DNA from: Pseudomonas vancouverensis
Lineage (GTDB): Bacteria; Pseudomonadota; Gammaproteobacteria; Pseudomonadales; Pseudomonadaceae
Reading direction: 5' to 3'
Assembly (NCBI RefSeq): GCF_004348895.1
Contig: NZ_RRZK01000029.1
Coordinates: 124,001 to 188,000, forward strand
DNA length: 64,000 nt
Positions 61,501-64,000 of the stretch are shown in pieces. The notes beneath the pieces are model-generated. The model was not told the origin of the DNA. It ran no database searches and was given only the letters and a program-made list of their open reading frames with translations. Both the position numbers and the translations under genes were made by a program. The stretch's first letter is position 1. Each line of letters begins with the position of its first letter.

Positions 61501-62375
61501 ACCCGAAAGTGCAGGCCGATGAAAATGCACCAGACCCTTTGGCTTCGGTAGACCCGACGATTATCCCGGCGATGGATATCACCATCGATCAGCTGTATCA
61601 GGGCGCGGATCTGGTGGGGGCCTGGTCGTTGAAGATTCGTCCGACGGGCAAGGGCATTGCCTTCAGCTCGCTGGATCTGGGGCTCAAGGGCATCTTGCTG
61701 GTGGGCAGCGGCGGCTGGGAGGGCACTCCGGGTGCCAGTACCAGCTGGTACAAGGGGCGCATGAGCGGCAAGAACCTCGCCGATGTGCTCAAGGCCTGGG
61801 GGTTCGCGCCGAGTGTCACCAGCGAAAACTTCCGCATGGATGTCGACGGTCGCTGGCCCGGCTCGCCGGCCTGGGTCGCCACCAAACGCTTCTCCGGCTC
61901 CCTCGATGCCACGCTGAACAAAGGCCAGTTTGTCGAGGTCGAGGGCAGCGCTCAGGCTTTGCGCGTGTTCGGTTTGCTCAACTTCAACTCCATCGGACGC
62001 CGCCTGCGCCTGGATTTCTCCGACCTGTTCGGCAAGGGTTTGAGTTATGACCAGGTCAAGGGACTGTTGGTGGGGTCGAGCGGCGTGTACGTCACCCGTG
62101 AGCCGATCCGGCTGACAGGCCCGTCGAGTACCATCGAACTTGATGGCACCCTGAACATGGTGGCGGATCAGATCGATGCGAAGTTGTTGGTGACCTTGCC
62201 GGTCACCAACAACCTGCCAATTGCCGCACTGATCGTTGGGGCTCCGGCTGTCGGTGGGGCATTGTTCCTGATCGACAAGCTGATCGGTGATCGAGTCTCC
62301 CGTTTCGCCAGCGTGAAGTACACCGTCAAGGGACCATGGAAAGATCCGAAAATTACCTTCGACAAGCCTTTTTGA
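58572..62375 (+). CDS. yhdP: YhdP-family AsmA-like intermembrane lipid transport protein
   Basis: Very large envelope protein of 1267 residues, as long as E. coli YhdP (about 1266). One N-terminal helix (LGLCALVLVLMALYVSLG) anchors it in the inner membrane; the remainder is an AsmA-like beta-groove expected to span the periplasm and carry phospholipids outward with TamB and YdbH. C-terminal region includes a helix-rich segment (NLPIAALIVGAPAVGGALFL). ATG 58572 has GGGAGCCAACTGAC before it. Position after rng matches E. coli. Confidence 0.93.
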   Translation: MDRLTRILAALTRWGLGLCALVLVLMALYVSLGRELAPLVAEYRAEVQAKAADALGMSVQIGELEGSWSGFAPIVYVHDLTLGDGANALHLDKVRVVPDLWASLLARKLRIAHLELSGLKISLKEGDDGQWALEGLPVQEDKPLNPEQLLNDMQMVQRLSVLDSQVTLQPFAQSPLTLNYVGLSLKTGATRQRLDARLTLPDGQPVAMSLRTRVRASEWKDGQAEVYLSLPQSDWSNWLPERVTQEWNFSEIKAGGELWLNWAKGGVQSATVRLNAPQLKGAYAERKPVQINNLALNGYYQRNAEGALITLDSLAMNLGDTRWETRVQLKQTAATEQATELWHLQADRINLTPLTPLLKALAPLPEGLATVVERLKVTGGLRNVLVDFRPNATDDSKFGFAANLDQVGFDAYHGAPAARNVSGSISGDLGHGELRMDSKDFMLHLDPIFAKPWQYIQANARLTWKLDKEGFTLIAPYLKVLGEEGKIAGDFLIRLHFDHTQEDYMDLRVGMVDGDGRYTAKYLPAVLSPALDEWLRTAILKGAVDQGFFQYQGSLNHDAKDVDRSISLFFKVHDAELAFQPGWPHVSKVSGDVFVEDSGVRVLASKGQLLDTQVSDVYVNIPHVPTGQKVHLFLDGDFAGGLGDGLKILQEAPIGTAETFAKWQGEGDLQGKVKLDIPLEKGEQPKILVDFKTAKARLKLADPELELSQLKGDFRFDSDKGLSGQNISARAFDKPVTAQIFADGSAGKLNTRVTASGQVEVKKLTDWLKVTQPLPVSGVIPYQLQLTLNGADSQLMVNSNLKGVAVDLPAPFGMTADTGRDTTFRMTLQGPEQRYWVNYGNLANFTFAAPPGKFGDGRGELLLGGGEAVLPDAKGLRIRGSMSELDVGPWKGLVDKYAGQDPTGNAKQLLSGVDVKVGKLSGVGTTLDQASIQLTRKPSAWAMQLDSQQIKGNANIPDGKTPPIAINLQTVRLPAADPKVQADENAPDPLASVDPTIIPAMDITIDQLYQGADLVGAWSLKIRPTGKGIAFSSLDLGLKGILLVGSGGWEGTPGASTSWYKGRMSGKNLADVLKAWGFAPSVTSENFRMDVDGRWPGSPAWVATKRFSGSLDATLNKGQFVEVEGSAQALRVFGLLNFNSIGRRLRLDFSDLFGKGLSYDQVKGLLVGSSGVYVTREPIRLTGPSSTIELDGTLNMVADQIDAKLLVTLPVTNNLPIAALIVGAPAVGGALFLIDKLIGDRVSRFASVKYTVKGPWKDPKITFDKPF

Positions 62376-62444
62376 GTGCTTTTTCAAACGGCACTGCACA
62401 AGTCTATGGAGTAGCATGGCCGCATACGATCCCAGGAGTGCGCC

Positions 62445-63299
62445 ATGTCTGTAGCGGTGATTCAAATGGTCAGTCAAAGCGATGTGCTGGCCAATCTGGC
62501 CCAGGCCCGTCGCCTTCTCGAGCAAGCCGCAGCCGGTGGCGCAAGGCTTGCGGTACTGCCGGAAAACTTCGCCGCCATGGGCCGGCGCGACATTGCCGAC
62601 ATCGGCCGCGCCGAAGCACTGGGTGAAGGGCCGATCCTGCCATGGTTGAAACAGACCGCACGCGACCTCAAGTTATGGATAGTGGCCGGTACCTTGCCAT
62701 TACCGCCGGTGGATCAACCGACGGCAAAATCCCACGCCTGCTCGCTGCTGATCGATGATCAGGGCGAAACCGTGGCCCGTTACGACAAGTTGCATTTGTT
62801 TGATGTGGACGTGGCGGACAATCGTGGACGATACCGCGAATCCGATGACTATGCTTATGGCAGTGAGGTCGTGGTGGCGGATACGCCCGTGGGTCGGGTC
62901 GGTCTGACGGTTTGTTATGACTTGCGCTTTCCAGAGTTGTACAGCGAATTGCGCGCTGCAGGCGCGGAGTTGATCACCGCACCCTCGGCGTTTACCGCGG
63001 TGACCGGCGCGGCGCACTGGGATGTGCTGATACGCGCGCGCGCCATCGAGACCCAATGTTACGTGCTCGCGGCCGCCCAGGGTGGTACGCACCCGGGGCC
63101 GCGGGAAACCTTCGGTCATGCCGCCATCGTCGACCCTTGGGGGCGAGTGCTGGCGCAGCAGGATCGAGGCGAGGCCGTGCTGCTGGCCGAGCGCGACAGC
63201 AGCGAACAGGCGTCCATCAGGGCGCGGATGCCGGTGTCCAGTCACCGGCGCTTTTTCTCGCAGGGCGCCCGGCGACCTGCATCAGAACGACGAATTTAA
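62445..63299 (+). CDS. Carbon-nitrogen hydrolase (nitrilase superfamily, Nit1/YbeM-like)
   Basis: Cytoplasmic amidase of 284 residues with the Glu-Lys-Cys triad: E40 in LPENFAAMG, K115 in YDKLHLFDV and C157 in LTVCYDLRFPEL. Close in pattern to deaminated-glutathione amidase, but substrate is not certain. ATG 62445 follows CAGGAGTGCGCC. It sits between yhdP and tldD, where E. coli has none, yet this position is usual in Pseudomonas. TldD starts 12 nt later. Confidence 0.92.
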   Translation: MSVAVIQMVSQSDVLANLAQARRLLEQAAAGGARLAVLPENFAAMGRRDIADIGRAEALGEGPILPWLKQTARDLKLWIVAGTLPLPPVDQPTAKSHACSLLIDDQGETVARYDKLHLFDVDVADNRGRYRESDDYAYGSEVVVADTPVGRVGLTVCYDLRFPELYSELRAAGAELITAPSAFTAVTGAAHWDVLIRARAIETQCYVLAAAQGGTHPGPRETFGHAAIVDPWGRVLAQQDRGEAVLLAERDSSEQASIRARMPVSSHRRFFSQGARRPASERRI

Positions 63300-63311
63300 G
63301 GCGTAAAGCAT

Positions 63312-64000
63312 ATGAGCGAGTTGTTGTCCTCAGTCAGTGAACACCTCCTGGCACCTGGCGGCGTAACCATCGAAAGCCTGCAAGGCGTGCTGGGCGATCT
63401 GGCCGGCCCTGGCATCGATGCGGCCGACCTGTATTTCCAGGGGCAGATTTCCGAGTCCTGGGCGCTGGAAGACGGCATCGTCAAGGAAGGCAGTTTCAAC
63501 CTCGACCAGGGTGTCGGCGTGCGTGCACAGTCCGGTGAAAAAACCGGCTTTGCCTACAGCAACGCCATCACCCTGGAAGCCCTGGGCGCTGCCGCCCGTG
63601 CCGCCCGTTCGATTTCTCGTGCAGGGCAGAACGGCACGGTGCAGGCCTTCACCAGCCAGGACGTCGCCCAGTTGTATGCGCCGGACAACCCGCTGGAAGT
63701 GCTGACCCGTGCTGAAAAAGTCGATCTGCTCAAGCGTGTCGACGCCGCAACCCGCGCCCTCGATCCGCGTATCCAGCAGGTGACGGTGAGCATGGCCGGT
63801 GTCTGGGAACGCATTCTGGTGGCCTCCACTGACGGTGGCCTGGCCGCCGATGTGCGCCCACTGGTGCGTTTCAACGTTAGCGTGATCGTGGAGCAGAACG
63901 GTCGCCGCGAACGCGGTGGGCATGGCGGCGGTGGCCGTACCGATTACCGTTATTTCCTCAGCGAAGACCGCGCCATGGGCTATGCCCGTGAGGCGTTGCG
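63312..64000 (+). CDS. tldD: Metalloprotease subunit TldD, 3' end missing
   Basis: N-terminal 229 residues of TldD, which with TldE/PmbA forms a zinc protease that processes peptides such as microcins and helps degrade CcdA. ATG 63312 (MSELLSSVSEHLLAPGGV). Visible features: DLYFQGQISESWALEDGIVKEG (in part) and GVGVRAQSGEKTGFAYSN. The metal-binding HExxxH region lies beyond the window. Full length is about 480 residues. Confidence 0.95.
   Translation, partial: MSELLSSVSEHLLAPGGVTIESLQGVLGDLAGPGIDAADLYFQGQISESWALEDGIVKEGSFNLDQGVGVRAQSGEKTGFAYSNAITLEALGAAARAARSISRAGQNGTVQAFTSQDVAQLYAPDNPLEVLTRAEKVDLLKRVDAATRALDPRIQQVTVSMAGVWERILVASTDGGLAADVRPLVRFNVSVIVEQNGRRERGGHGGGGRTDYRYFLSEDRAMGYAREAL

Overview
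The window is chromosomal DNA of a Pseudomonas species, most likely of the P. fluorescens group. Three things point there: high GC with dense coding; the short palindromic REP elements typical of fluorescent pseudomonads (three sequence variants, nine sites); and gene order matching P. aeruginosa around PA4493-PA4519 (roxR-roxS, dppA paralogues, opdP, dppBCDF, piuBAC, speC), although blocks are rearranged. There is no rRNA, tRNA, CRISPR array or recognisable transposase. About 51 protein genes are supported; fruA (left) and tldD (right) run off the window.

Layout. 1-3.3 kb: end of fruA and a PhoD-type phosphatase. 3.3-4.05 kb: a small DUF559 nuclease gene surrounded by CCCTCACCCC palindromic repeats, two of which form a 32/33 inverted pair around it. 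4.1-10.8 kb: iron/siderophore locus piuB, piuA, piuC and a Sel1-repeat gene, with Fur-like sites between the divergent piuA and piuC. 11-12.2 kb: speC, whose leader holds a complete intrinsic terminator. 12.8-16.3 kb: four-gene osmoprotectant ABC transporter. 16.7-18.3 kb: prfC. 18.4-19.4 kb: DUF4440-type and HD-domain genes. 19.7-22.15 kb: an AT-richer patch with a small acidic secreted protein and a 628-residue protein containing a 579-bp tandem duplication.

22.4-33.2 kb: peptide uptake, with three DppA-type binding proteins, an OprD-family porin and DppBCDF. 33.6-36.5 kb: a periplasmic SIMPL protein divergent from the redox two-component pair RoxS/RoxR. 36.6-38.3 kb: an SbmA/YddA-like ABC half-transporter. 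38.4-45.3 kb: an aldarate catabolic cluster (FadR-type regulator, kdgD, 2-oxoglutarate semialdehyde dehydrogenase, gudP-type permease, garD) that takes galactarate/glucarate to 2-oxoglutarate. 45.5-50 kb: AEC carrier, PqaA-type secreted protein, a carboxymuconolactone-decarboxylase-like protein, a CaCA exchanger and an RlpA-like lipoprotein. 50.1-53.3 kb: gatCAB. 53.5-64 kb: the cell-shape/envelope cluster mreBCD-maf-rng-yhdP-nitrilase-tldD, close to the E. coli order.

Most interesting points: (1) the DUF559 gene framed by inverted palindromic repeats, an arrangement like RAYT/REP elements but with a different nuclease; (2) two genes, mreC and the CaCA exchanger, that appear to start at ATT; (3) the CaCA exchanger carries Gln where the first ion-binding motif normally has Glu; (4) a terminator inside the speC leader; (5) a tandem-repeat gene beginning 63 nt after a strong terminator. 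All calls come from reading the sequence; no database search was run.
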